This document shows, one piece after another, positions 33,727 through 42,146 of a stretch of 59,994 bases of DNA. The stretch lies in the NCBI GenBank assembly GCA_016180195.1, contig JACPBS010000006.1, positions 68,681 through 128,674 of the forward strand, given 5' to 3'. Every line of letters begins with the position of its first letter. Positions within the stretch are counted from its first letter, which is position 1. The notes under the pieces were generated by a model. The model was not told the origin of the DNA. It ran no database searches and saw only the letters and a list, made by a program, of their open reading frames with translations. Both the position numbers and the translations under genes were made by a program. The stretch comes from Candidatus Woesearchaeota archaeon (lineage in GTDB: Archaea; Nanobdellota; Nanobdellia; Woesearchaeales; UBA10216).

Positions 33727-35025
33727 ATGAGGCTGTTCGGAACAGACGGGATCAGGGGAATTCCTGGGAAAAGCCCGCTGACGGAAAAAGAGGTTTGCAG
33801 GATAGCGCAGGCTTTCATAAGCCATATCGGCAAAGAGAAAACCATACTATGCACTGACACGAGGTCATCCGGGAAGGCAATAAGCGAGGCTGTTCAGGAA
33901 GGCCTGGTCTCTTCAGGGATAGAGGTTTATAACATGGGAATCTTGAGCACCCCTGCCGCATCGTACCTGTCAAAAAAGCTGGATTCTGCAGCGATAGTCG
34001 TATCTGCGTCCCATAACCCTGCACAAGAAAACGGCCTCAAGTTTTTTGCACCCGACGGGAAGAAACTTTCGGAGCATGACGAGGAAATGATAGAGGAAAT
34101 TTTCCACTCGAAAAAGGAACTCGGATCAAAAATCAGGGGAAAGGTGAGGTACTTGAAGTCCGCGGTCTCGCATTACCTTGAATTTACAAGATGCGATCTC
34201 AAGGGGCTGAAAATCGCACTGGACTGCGCAAATGGAGCTGCTTATGATATAGGTCCCGAAATATTCCTTATGTCGGGAGCTGAAACAATAGTGACCAACA
34301 ACAAGCCTGATGGCAAAAACATCAACATGAAATGCGGATCAGAGCATTCAGAGGGGCTTAGAGAGATTGTTCTAAAACAAAAAGCAGACATAGGCATCGC
34401 TCTGGACGGTGACGGCGACAGGGTAGTCCTCATTGATGAAACTGGAGGAACCCTTGATGGAGACAAGATAATAGGAATTGCTGCAATAAGCCTGGCCAGG
34501 AAGGGATTGCTAAAAAAGAACAAGATCGTAGTTACACATTACAGCAATTATGGGCTTGACAAATCACTTGCAAAATATGGAATAGGTGTTGTCAGGACAG
34601 ATGTGGGTGACAGGACTGTTGCCCATGAAATGGACCTGCTGGGCGTTAACCTCGGCGGGGAAATGTCAGGGCATGTAATCCTTAATGAAATCCTGCCTAC
34701 AGGCGATGGGATAATAACAGCCATACAAATCATGCAAATAATGCTGGAGGATGGAAAGAAGCTTTCAGATTTGGCCTGTCAAATCGAGAAACTGCCGCAA
34801 AAAACAATTAACGTCCCTGTAAGGGAGAAAAGGCCCATAGACAAACTCGGCATCGCAAAATCCATAGAGGTTGCGGCAAAGCTGCTGGAGGGGAAAGGGA
34901 GGGTTTATGTACGGTACTCAGGAACACAAAATGTCCTGAGAATAATGGTTGAGGGGGAAAGCGAAAAGCAGATAAACAGGATAGCCCTTGAAATCGCTAA
35001 AGAGGCTGAAAAGGAACTAAAATGA
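33727..35025 (+). CDS. glmM: Phosphoglucosamine mutase / phosphohexomutase
   Basis: The 432-residue enzyme interconverts glucosamine-6-phosphate and glucosamine-1-phosphate. It starts MRLFGTDGIRG and has the active serine in VSASHNPAQENGLKFF, the metal loop ALDGDGDRV, the sugar-binding GGEMSGHV, and the phosphate-binding RYSGTQNVLRIMVEG. The frame is open 77 codons upstream through the foldback, but the TATA box and family alignment fix the start at 33727. It overlaps the next gene by four bases, so mutase and uridylyltransferase are coupled. Confidence 0.93.
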   Translation: MRLFGTDGIRGIPGKSPLTEKEVCRIAQAFISHIGKEKTILCTDTRSSGKAISEAVQEGLVSSGIEVYNMGILSTPAASYLSKKLDSAAIVVSASHNPAQENGLKFFAPDGKKLSEHDEEMIEEIFHSKKELGSKIRGKVRYLKSAVSHYLEFTRCDLKGLKIALDCANGAAYDIGPEIFLMSGAETIVTNNKPDGKNINMKCGSEHSEGLREIVLKQKADIGIALDGDGDRVVLIDETGGTLDGDKIIGIAAISLARKGLLKKNKIVVTHYSNYGLDKSLAKYGIGVVRTDVGDRTVAHEMDLLGVNLGGEMSGHVILNEILPTGDGIITAIQIMQIMLEDGKKLSDLACQIEKLPQKTINVPVREKRPIDKLGIAKSIEVAAKLLEGKGRVYVRYSGTQNVLRIMVEGESEKQINRIALEIAKEAEKELK

Positions 35026-36215
35026 TCACTCAGGCAATAATCCTCGCTGCAGGAAAATCCACCAGAACACACCCCTTAACGGTAAACAAGCCAAAATGCC
35101 TTCTTCAGGTATGCAACAAAACTATTCTAGAGCATAACCTTGACACGCTCCAGAAACTGGTAAAGGAAGCGCTGATAGTAACAGGATTCGAAGGGCATCA
35201 GGTAACACAGAGGATAGGGCGGAAATACGGGGGTTTGAGAATATCTTATCTGGAACAACGGCAGCAGCTCGGAACAGCGCATGCACTAATGGCGGCTGAA
35301 TCAAAGGCGGATAAACGATTCCTGGTTCTCATGGGGGATGACCTTTACAGCAGGAATGATATTTTAAAGTGCGCAAGAAACCAGAACAGCGTGCTTGCCC
35401 AGAAAGTAAGCGACGTCAGCCAGTTCGGATCAGTTACTCATCGAAAAGGCATTCTTGAAAGGATTGCTGAGAAAACAGCCATCCCTTCCGAAGGGCTTGC
35501 CAACACTGGCTGTTATGCGCTGGGAAAAGAGGTTTTCAGGGCAATATCCCATGTCAAAAAATCACAGCGGGATGAATATGAGCTTGTTGACGCAATAAAT
35601 CATTTAGCGTCCAAATCCAATATAAAGGTGGAAATATCAGAAGGCTGGAAACCAGTGACGTACCCGTGGTCCGTGCTCGAGGCCAATGAGAAGATGCTTG
35701 CGAAGCTAAGACCCTTGAAAAAAGGAAATGTGGAAAAGGGAGCCACGTTGAAAGGAAAGATATCAATAGGGAAGGGGACTGTTATCAGGGCAGGCTCATA
35801 CATAGAGGGTCCTGTAGCCATAGGCGAACACTGCACCATCGGACCTAACTGCTACATCAGGGGGAGCACTGCAATTGGAAACCACTGCCTTGTTGGCAAT
35901 GCCACTGAGATAAAGAATTCAATCCTGATGAACGGGACTCATGTCGGCCATCTAAGCTATGTAGGTGACTCGATACTTGGGGAAAACGTAAACCTTGGAG
36001 CCGGAACCATAACAGCGAACTTAAGGCACGACAATGGCAGTGTTAAATCATCAATCAAGGGCATACTCGTGGATACAAAGAGAAGAAAGCTGGGCGCAAT
36101 AATTGGCGACAATGTTCATACAGGGATACATACGACAATTTACCCGGGAAGAAAGCTATGGCCGAACCTTTCCACCATCCCAGGAGAAACTGTAAAAAAG
36201 GATATTGAGCAATAA
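35022..36215 (+). CDS. glmU: GlmU-like sugar-1-phosphate nucleotidylyltransferase/acetyltransferase
   Basis: The 397-residue bifunctional protein has an N-terminal Rossmann-like nucleotidylyltransferase (IILAAGKSTRTHPLTVNKPK; Ser replaces Gly in the usual GxGTR; metal aspartates in LVLMGDDLYS). The C-terminal left-handed beta helix of hexapeptide repeats (about 235-390; GSYIEGPVAIGEHCTIG, LGAGTITANLRHDNG) would carry the acetyl-CoA site. Archaeal Sulfolobus-type enzymes acetylate glucosamine-1-P and then transfer UMP, giving UDP-GlcNAc. Together with glmS and glmM this completes the pathway. Confidence 0.9.
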   Translation: MITQAIILAAGKSTRTHPLTVNKPKCLLQVCNKTILEHNLDTLQKLVKEALIVTGFEGHQVTQRIGRKYGGLRISYLEQRQQLGTAHALMAAESKADKRFLVLMGDDLYSRNDILKCARNQNSVLAQKVSDVSQFGSVTHRKGILERIAEKTAIPSEGLANTGCYALGKEVFRAISHVKKSQRDEYELVDAINHLASKSNIKVEISEGWKPVTYPWSVLEANEKMLAKLRPLKKGNVEKGATLKGKISIGKGTVIRAGSYIEGPVAIGEHCTIGPNCYIRGSTAIGNHCLVGNATEIKNSILMNGTHVGHLSYVGDSILGENVNLGAGTITANLRHDNGSVKSSIKGILVDTKRRKLGAIIGDNVHTGIHTTIYPGRKLWPNLSTIPGETVKKDIEQ

Positions 36216-36249
36216 CTGGGCATTTGAAAACCTGGTTGTTGTGCTGTAA

Positions 36250-36274
36250 CCGATTCGGTTCATTGACGAATCGG
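36250..36274. terminator. Inverted repeat after glmU
   Basis: A perfect stem ccgattcg / cgaatcgg with a nine-base loop lies 34 bases after the glmU stop. Likely terminator or 3' stabiliser; there is no strong T-run. Confidence 0.4.
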
Positions 36275-36330
36275 ATCATTTACAAACAGGATATGCAATA
36301 GGTTTTCAATGCCGCCAATAACTGGCAAGA

Positions 36331-36339
36331 ATTAAATAA
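36331..36339 (+). promoter_or_regulatory. TATA box for the 36361 gene
   Basis: attaaataa centred about 26 bases before ATG 36361. Confidence 0.55.
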
Positions 36340-36360
36340 ACCTTCTTTTTTCTGCCATGA

Positions 36361-37251
36361 ATGAGTGCCACTTATACTGGATCCATTGTACAATCAGACC
36401 AAAGGCTGAAAAGTGCTTATGGCTCGCTAATTGAAAGCTTAATGGCACCCAACTTCAGGAGCTCAATGGCAGGGGCTTATCGTGATATTGTTAAAGCCCA
36501 CCTTTGTATTGCTGCTGAAGCTGCCAAACAAGGATGTTATCTTGATGCAGTAACCCACTTAAGGCTGGCAATTAAGCAGGGATCAAATCTAGGCATCATA
36601 ATCCCCCTAGCATTTTCAGACCAGGTGCTCTTCCAGGCTGCTCAAAACAAAAAAGTATGCGAAAAGGTTCCGGAATCTAAGATTGAGGGAATAATAAGGG
36701 ATGCGCTTTCCGCCAGATCACGATACTTCATGGAAAAGGCTGAAGAAGCCGGACAAAGCTGTTCATCCTCTGCCCATGTTAGACAAAACCAGGAGTATCT
36801 CGAAGAGGTTGCGGAAAATCTTGGGCAGGCTGCAATTTACTCCAGGTTGGCTGGCGATCCGCTTAAAGAGGAACAAACAAAGGTCTTCTATAAGGCCCTC
36901 GAAAGTTATTTCCAATCCATCAGGAACAGGTTACAGTCGCAAGTTTTAGGTGCAGAAACAAATCCCTCGAGCATTATAAGTCTAACAAAAAGACTTTCTG
37001 CGGAAATAAGGGATGAAACCCGGATTGGGGACAGGGAAGGGCTTGACATTTCGGGAAAAATGCTTGCGGTCGTGTATTTGGGATTCTCACTGGTAATCAG
37101 CGATGCCATCGCATTCGCCCGCCACCATGCAAAGGAACACAGGGAAGGCCATGCAGCGCACAAAGAGCCTGTTGCAGGGCTCACACCATATGCAGCGTAC
37201 CTTGCGTCTTACTTTGATGTCCGGATACCTCGAAGCCTATATAAGAAATAA
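36361..37251 (+). CDS. Helical-repeat protein, function unknown
   Basis: The 296-residue protein is predicted all-helical, with TPR-like units (AHLCIAAEAAKQGCYLDAVT; HLRLAIKQGSNLGI; NLGQAAIYSRLAGD). No signal peptide or clear membrane span was found; one hydrophobic helix (LAVVYLGFSLVISDAIAFA) lies near the end. It resembles its neighbour at 37299, and both may be paralogues of the short 32347 protein, suggesting a locally expanded family. The function is unknown; protein-protein interaction is the only inference I can support. Confidence 0.55.
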   Translation: MSATYTGSIVQSDQRLKSAYGSLIESLMAPNFRSSMAGAYRDIVKAHLCIAAEAAKQGCYLDAVTHLRLAIKQGSNLGIIIPLAFSDQVLFQAAQNKKVCEKVPESKIEGIIRDALSARSRYFMEKAEEAGQSCSSSAHVRQNQEYLEEVAENLGQAAIYSRLAGDPLKEEQTKVFYKALESYFQSIRNRLQSQVLGAETNPSSIISLTKRLSAEIRDETRIGDREGLDISGKMLAVVYLGFSLVISDAIAFARHHAKEHREGHAAHKEPVAGLTPYAAYLASYFDVRIPRSLYKK

Positions 37252-37264
37252 TGTATATAGGTCG

Positions 37265-37275
37265 AAAATATAATA
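37265..37275 (+). promoter_or_regulatory. TATA box for the 37299 gene
   Basis: aaaatataata centred 29 bases before ATG 37299; it favours this start over the in-frame ATG at 37251. Confidence 0.5.
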
Positions 37276-37298
37276 TTTCAAAGTCTTTTGGCCCTCCC

Positions 37299-38045
37299 AT
37301 GAGATACTCTTTAAGTCAAATAAGCAGGGCAATAGAAAGCTATTTCGTACCGGGCCATGCATGCAAATCAGTCCCCCCTGATTTAGGGCGATGCGATCTT
37401 TACCTGGACAGATTGGCTGAAACAGGCAATACTGCAGAATTATACAAGAATGCAATTGCAGCGGCCAATGCGCTTTACATAAGCGCAACTGGAGAAAACA
37501 GGTCACGCCTAAGGGTCCAAGCTGAAAGGATGCTGCAAGAACGGCTTGGCATGGAGCCACCACATGGCGTTTCAATGACCGGGGGAAGGGAATCAGTTGA
37601 AAAAGCGCTCAATGAATATTATTACGTTGTTTTCGCAAGTGAGCTTGAGAACGCAACAGGAAGAAGCGGGATAAAGAACGCCATTCCTTATTTCAAAAGG
37701 GCGATGGCGATAGCAATAGGAGCAGGAATTCTTCAGCCTGAATTGGTGAAGGAAAAATTATATGGGGTTCTGGACGAATTCTTTGATGCATCAGGACAAT
37801 GTCCAACAGGGGATGAAAACGCTCTCAGGGAAGCTCTCAACCCAACCTATGCGCTTAACAACATAAAGGAGCTTGCTGATGCAGTCAACGCATACAGCGA
37901 AATAGTGCCGATGGATGAACTGCATCAGAAGGTATTCATAGGGTATTTCAGGCTAATGCAGAGGATAAACAGATGTGCAGAATCCACAATGCGCATGCTC
38001 TTGGAAAATTCAGCAGATCTTCCTGGCAAAGCTAAGGAATCCTGA
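37299..38045 (+). CDS. Helical-repeat protein, likely paralogue of the 36361 product
   Basis: The 248-residue helical protein has units such as AELYKNAIAAANALYISAT, KNAIPYFKRAMAIAIGAGIL and NNIKELADAVNAYSEIV. The latter units resemble the 36361 protein (DAVTHLRLAIKQGSNLGI). No catalytic motif or membrane segment was seen. The in-frame start at 37251 would sit inside the promoter, so ATG 37299 was chosen. The 3' end overlaps the convergent trmI gene by 36 bases. Confidence 0.5.
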   Translation: MRYSLSQISRAIESYFVPGHACKSVPPDLGRCDLYLDRLAETGNTAELYKNAIAAANALYISATGENRSRLRVQAERMLQERLGMEPPHGVSMTGGRESVEKALNEYYYVVFASELENATGRSGIKNAIPYFKRAMAIAIGAGILQPELVKEKLYGVLDEFFDASGQCPTGDENALREALNPTYALNNIKELADAVNAYSEIVPMDELHQKVFIGYFRLMQRINRCAESTMRMLLENSADLPGKAKES

Positions 38046-38735
38046 ATGGCCAATAGACACTGATCTTGGCCTGACCTTCCGTTCCGAAATCTCCCAATCC
38101 CGCTCTATGACCTCAATAGTTCTGAGATGCATGTACTTAGATCCGAGAGCAGACACAAAATCAGCAACCTGCGGAATAGTGGGTGAATAGGACACCAAAA
38201 AGCCGCCAACCTTGAGCGATGAATGCGCTGCCGGAACAGCTTTCCATGGTTCGGGCAAGTCCAGGAAAACAAGATCCACCCCGGTCTCTTCCATACCTTC
38301 ATAAACATCCCTGTTTTTAAGGAATACATTGGCAAGCCCAAGCCTCTTAACATTTTCTTCCGCGATCTTGAAGAAGTCAGGCCTTATTTCATATGAATGA
38401 ACCTCCTTGACCAGATTAGCGAGAAAGCATGCCACCGCCCCGCTACCTGATCCGGCATCCACCACAACGCTATCCTTGCCAATCCCAGTCAACGAAACCA
38501 CTGCCCCAAGGTCCTTTAGAGGAACAATCTGCGGTCCCCGCTTGATCCTGCGATAAAGATCAACGAAGCCCGGCGAAAAAACATAGAATTCCTTGCCAGT
38601 ATTCGTTTTGACAACGCTTCCATCCCCGGCATTTTTCAGGTCATGCCTTGAAATGAATCCGAATTGCGTATGGAAATCCGAATCCGGGTTGCTGACATAA
38701 AAAAGCCTTCCAGCCCCTGAAGCAAGAATCCTCAT
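38010..38735 (-). CDS. trmI: tRNA (adenine-N1)-methyltransferase, TrmI/Trm61 family
   Basis: The 241-residue enzyme methylates A57/A58 in the tRNA T-loop. It has the small N-terminal beta domain, then GPQIVPLKDLGAVVSLTGIG, the SAM motif VVDAGSGSGAVACFLA, the acidic loop end VHSYEIRPDFF, and motif IV with LVFLDLPEPWKAVP. In archaea this modification stabilises tRNA. A TATA-like box (38758-38771 on the opposite strand) is 28 bases before ATG 38735. Confidence 0.9.
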   Translation of the reverse strand: MRILASGAGRLFYVSNPDSDFHTQFGFISRHDLKNAGDGSVVKTNTGKEFYVFSPGFVDLYRRIKRGPQIVPLKDLGAVVSLTGIGKDSVVVDAGSGSGAVACFLANLVKEVHSYEIRPDFFKIAEENVKRLGLANVFLKNRDVYEGMEETGVDLVFLDLPEPWKAVPAAHSSLKVGGFLVSYSPTIPQVADFVSALGSKYMHLRTIEVIERDWEISERKVRPRSVSIGHSGFLSFARKIC

Positions 38736-38771
38736 GAAGGAACAGGAAAAGAAAGAAGTATAAAAAATTAA

Positions 38772-38927
38772 TCAGGCCCACTCATCCTCATCGCCTTTAG
38801 CAGGCCCTTCATCCCCGAACTCATCTTCCCATTCGTCGGATTCCTCGTCGTCTTCCTCTTCTTCCTGCTCTTCCTCCTTCTCGTTGAACCAGTCCTCATC
38901 ATCCTTCTTCTTTTTCTTTTCAACCAT
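38772..38927 (-). CDS. Small acidic protein 1
   Basis: The 51-residue protein starts with a lysine block (MVEKKKKKDDEDWFNEKEEE) and continues almost entirely as Glu/Asp with scattered Trp and Phe (SDEWEDEFGDEG), ending EDEWA. A GGTGATT Shine-Dalgarno precedes ATG 38927. It is very likely disordered. It may bind basic partners such as ribosomal proteins or nucleic-acid-binding proteins; that is inference. The second acidic gene lies 27 bases upstream. Confidence 0.6.
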   Translation of the reverse strand: MVEKKKKKDDEDWFNEKEEEQEEEEDDEESDEWEDEFGDEGPAKGDEDEWA

Positions 38928-38954
38928 TTCAATCACCATGAAAACATGAATTCC

Positions 38955-39047
38955 TTACCAATCATCATCCGTCCCTTCGTCTTCGCCTTCGTCACTATTA
39001 TCGTCGTCCTCGTCATCATCATAACCTTCCCACTCATCCTTAGGCAT
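38955..39047 (-). CDS. Small acidic protein 2
   Basis: The 30-residue protein is even more acidic (MPKDEWEGYDDDEDDDNSDE, ending GTDDDW). A near-perfect GGAGGTGGAT Shine-Dalgarno precedes ATG 39047, so this is probably translated despite its size. Like its downstream neighbour it combines aspartate runs with Trp. The two are co-directional, with 27 bases between them. Confidence 0.6.
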   Translation of the reverse strand: MPKDEWEGYDDDEDDDNSDEGEDEGTDDDW

Positions 39048-39105
39048 AACATCCACCTCCTGGTTTTGTCCGGTTGTAAGGGAGTGATATAAAAAGTTTT
39101 TGGTC

Positions 39106-39901
39106 CTAAAAATCGGACGTTTTCATAAGATGAATGGATCTTTCAGTTAAGCACTTTTTTATTGAATCCTTATACGGCCCAAGGCCTTTCCAGTCAAGGA
39201 TTACAGTTTCGGCCTTTGGAACACTCCTTTCCAAAGCCTGAAAAAGCATGCCTTCATCAAGGCAATGCAGCATGTGCTTTGGGCAAACATGACCTACGCA
39301 GATATCATCCCTTTTCAGGATCTTCATGAAGTTAGGGCAATAATGCGGCCCACCTATTCCAACTGCCGACCTTACGGGGTCTGACGCGTGTTCAGTTGCC
39401 TTAATTATCGCGTCTGCAACCACCCTTCCAGCCACTGCATTTTGATATGTCAGAAATTGCTCTCGACGCAATCTGTGGCACTTTAGTGCGCAGTAAGGAC
39501 GAGCAATTTCTGAGCATGCTCAAGAACACGCCCTGGGCTTTAGCCAAAACCTCGAAGCCATCAAGCGCCAGGCGGATGATTGAACCCTTCAGGACGGCTG
39601 ATGGGACTGGGCAGAGCTGCCTCTCCACGCCTCCATGCTCGGCAGCACCCCAGTTTCCGGGGGCGTGCACGGAAAAGGAAGGTATCTCTCTTTTGCCAGA
39701 ATGCTTGCTTGCAAAAATGAAAAGATCTGCACATATCCTCCTGTCCAGCCAGTCAAGGTGAATCAGCTCCTCATCGAATTCATAAACGGAAATCCTGTTT
39801 CCTGAATGAGAAAAAGCGCGGGAACCTGTGCGCTCAAAAAGCATATCACGGATATTAACGCTGGCAGGGTCACTGTTTGAGGTTATTACCGCGATATCCA
39901 T
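39106..39901 (-). pseudogene. dtdA: D-aminoacyl-tRNA deacylase (DtdA/GEK1 type), broken
   Basis: The 5' part from ATG 39901 encodes MDIAVITSNSDPASVNIRDM, EELIHLDWLD, ADLFIFASKHSGKREIPSFS and VHAPGNWGAAEHGG, all DtdA hallmarks. The frame then loses the family pattern near 39530. The 3' part resumes in another frame with EQFLTYQNAVAGRVVADAII and AVGIGGPHYCPNFMKI. Between them the conserved THHGP...FVEIGS segment is absent; a third frame shows only a stop-interrupted remnant (LTAH, stop, SATDCVES). So at least two frame changes and a loss of roughly six codons removed the active site. A sequencing error alone would not explain the missing codons. Confidence 0.7.
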
Positions 39902-39949
39902 TTTCAGGGAGTCCTGCATCGAAGGCTTATTTAAATTCTTCTCCAGAAC

Positions 39950-39958
39950 ATTTAAAAA
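39950..39958 (+). promoter_or_regulatory. TATA box for the KH-domain gene
   Basis: atttaaaaa centred about 26 bases before ATG 39980; it is next to the divergent dtdA promoter (tttaaataa tract at 39928-39936). Confidence 0.55.
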
Positions 39959-39979
39959 CAAACAGGGATTAGTAAAATA

Positions 39980-40522
39980 ATGGCAGAATTTTTTTACCAG
40001 CTAAAAATCCCCAAGTCGAGGATTGCTGTCCTTATAGGAAAAGAAGGCGATGTAAAAAAACAGATCGAGGCTGAAACAAAGACAAAGATCACCGTAGACT
40101 CGAATGAAGGGGATGTGTCATTAACCGGCGAAGATGGCCTGAGCCTTTTCTCAACAAGGGAAGTCATAAGCGCCATAGGAAGGGGATTCAACCCTAACAT
40201 AGCAATGCTGCTCCTTAAGAGCGATTATTCATTTGAGCAGATTGACCTGTCAGATCACATCACATCGAAAAACAGCCTTATCAGGATGAAAGGAAGGATA
40301 ATAGGCAAGGCGGGAAAAAGCAGGAAGCTGATACAGGAGCTTTCAGGAAGCTACATTTCGATATACGGCAAGACAATAGGCATCATAGGTGAGCCTGAAA
40401 ACACCATGATGGCCAGAAAAGCAATCGAGCTTCTCCTCAAAGGCAGCATGCACAGCACTGTCTACAGGTGGCTTGAGAAGAAAAGGAAAGAAATAAAAGA
40501 AAGCTGGCTAGTGCAACAATAG
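39980..40522 (+). CDS. Dim2/Pno1-like KH-domain protein
   Basis: The 180-residue protein has two KH domains. KH1 is at residues 1-75 with IGKEGDVKKQIE, and KH2 at about 95-160 with GRIIGKAGKSRKLIQE, the functional GxxG loop. It ends with STVYRWLEKKRKEIKE. This is the archaeal Dim2/Pno1 orthologue, which binds the 3' end of pre-16S rRNA during small-subunit assembly. It immediately precedes top6B (one base between), so the genes share a transcript. Confidence 0.9.
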   Translation: MAEFFYQLKIPKSRIAVLIGKEGDVKKQIEAETKTKITVDSNEGDVSLTGEDGLSLFSTREVISAIGRGFNPNIAMLLLKSDYSFEQIDLSDHITSKNSLIRMKGRIIGKAGKSRKLIQELSGSYISIYGKTIGIIGEPENTMMARKAIELLLKGSMHSTVYRWLEKKRKEIKESWLVQQ

Positions 40523-40523
40523 C

Positions 40524-42146
40524 ATGGGAGAGGAAAAAGCATACGAGCTTGCGAAAAAACAGCGCGAGATATCCATAGCAGAATTCTTTGAAAAAAACAG
40601 GCACCTTCTCGGGTTCGACAACAAAAGGAAGGCTCTGCTTACTGCCGTAAAAGAAGCTTGTGACAATTCCCTTGACGCATGCGAAGAAGCAAAAATACTT
40701 CCAGAAGTGAATGTTGAACTTATTGAAATGGCAGAAGAGCGGTTCCGGGTAATTGTCGAGGACAACGGGCCTGGAATAGTCAAGGAGCAGATACCAAAGG
40801 TGTTTGCAAAGCTCCTGTATGGAAGCAAATTCCACCATCTCCAGCAGAAAAGAGGGCAGCAGGGCATAGGAATAAGCGCGGCAGTGCTTTACTCCCAGTT
40901 GACAACAGGAAAACCTGCGAGGATAACATCGAGGATAGGGAAAAACCATCCTGCATACTATTATGAGCTTAATATAGATATACAGTCCAACAAGCCTGAA
41001 ATAGTCAAACAGGAAACATCTGATTGGGAAAGTGAACGTGGAACAAAAATCGAAGTCGAGCTCGAAGCTGCATACATCAAGGGCTTGCAATCAGTTGACG
41101 AATACCTGAAGCAGACAGCAATAGTAAACCCGCACGTGACAATCATATACACGAGCCCCAAGGCAGAGCATATCATTTACTCAAGGTCAACAGAACAGCT
41201 CCCGACAGAGCCAAAGGAAATCAAGCCTCACCCATACGGTGTTGAGCTCGGTCTCCTCATGAGGATGCTGGACAACACTGAGACCAGGACCCTGCAGTCA
41301 TTCCTTACCACGGAATTCTCAAGGGTGGGGCCAGAGACAGCCAAGGAAATATGCCAAAACGCAGCCCTGCTTCCCAGCATGAAGCCCTCCGAAGTTTCCA
41401 GGCAGCAGGCAGAAAAGCTAATGGAAGGCATAGAAAAGACAAAGATCATCTCGCCCCCAACTGACTGCCTGTCTCCGATAACAGAGCAGCTCCTGGAGAA
41501 AGGCCTGAAAAGGGTAATAAACGCGGAATTCTACTGCTCGACAACAAGGCCGCCTGCAGTATACAGAGGCAACCCATTCGTAATCGAGGCGGCCATAGCT
41601 TATGGCGGGGAAATACCTGCAGACGGGCCAGTCACAATACTCAGGTTTGCAAACAGGGTTCCCCTGCTTTACCAGCAGGGTGCATGCTCAATGACTGAAT
41701 CAATTGCAAAGACATCCTGGAAACCCTACGGGCTGAGCCAAAGCCAAAATTCCGTGCCTGTGGGGCCTGCTGTAATAATGGTACACATGGCATCCGTATG
41801 GGTTCCGTTCACATCAGAGGCAAAAGAAGCGCTTGCCCACTATCCTGAGATAATAAAGGAAATAAAGCTGGCCCTACAGGAGTGCGGAAGAAAAATCGGG
41901 CTTTACATAAACAAGAAGACGAAGGCAACAAGGCAGCTCGAGCGAGCGAACCTGTTTGAAACATATATGCCTGAAATCGCGGACTCACTCTCACAATTAT
42001 CAGGAAAGAAAAAGGAAACGATACTGGAGCAGCTCACCAGGATGATAAACAAGCCGGAGATAAAGAAGCAGCTCGAGCAGGGCGAGAACGTGGAATTCGA
42101 CGAGAAAATGAAGCTGCAAGTGGAGAAGGAAGAAAATGAAGAATGA
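40524..42146 (+). CDS. top6B: DNA topoisomerase VI subunit B
   Basis: The 540-residue ATPase subunit of the type IIB topoisomerase relaxes and decatenates DNA with ATP. The Bergerat fold is clear: EACDNSLDACEEA (N box), VEDNGPGI (G1), GQQGIGISAAV (G2) and RGTKIEVEL. The helix-two-turns-helix and transducer domain follow, and the C-terminal region is Lys/Glu-rich. Its stop lies 10 bases inside the top6A gene, as is typical of coupled subunits. Confidence 0.97.
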   Translation: MGEEKAYELAKKQREISIAEFFEKNRHLLGFDNKRKALLTAVKEACDNSLDACEEAKILPEVNVELIEMAEERFRVIVEDNGPGIVKEQIPKVFAKLLYGSKFHHLQQKRGQQGIGISAAVLYSQLTTGKPARITSRIGKNHPAYYYELNIDIQSNKPEIVKQETSDWESERGTKIEVELEAAYIKGLQSVDEYLKQTAIVNPHVTIIYTSPKAEHIIYSRSTEQLPTEPKEIKPHPYGVELGLLMRMLDNTETRTLQSFLTTEFSRVGPETAKEICQNAALLPSMKPSEVSRQQAEKLMEGIEKTKIISPPTDCLSPITEQLLEKGLKRVINAEFYCSTTRPPAVYRGNPFVIEAAIAYGGEIPADGPVTILRFANRVPLLYQQGACSMTESIAKTSWKPYGLSQSQNSVPVGPAVIMVHMASVWVPFTSEAKEALAHYPEIIKEIKLALQECGRKIGLYINKKTKATRQLERANLFETYMPEIADSLSQLSGKKKETILEQLTRMINKPEIKKQLEQGENVEFDEKMKLQVEKEENEE

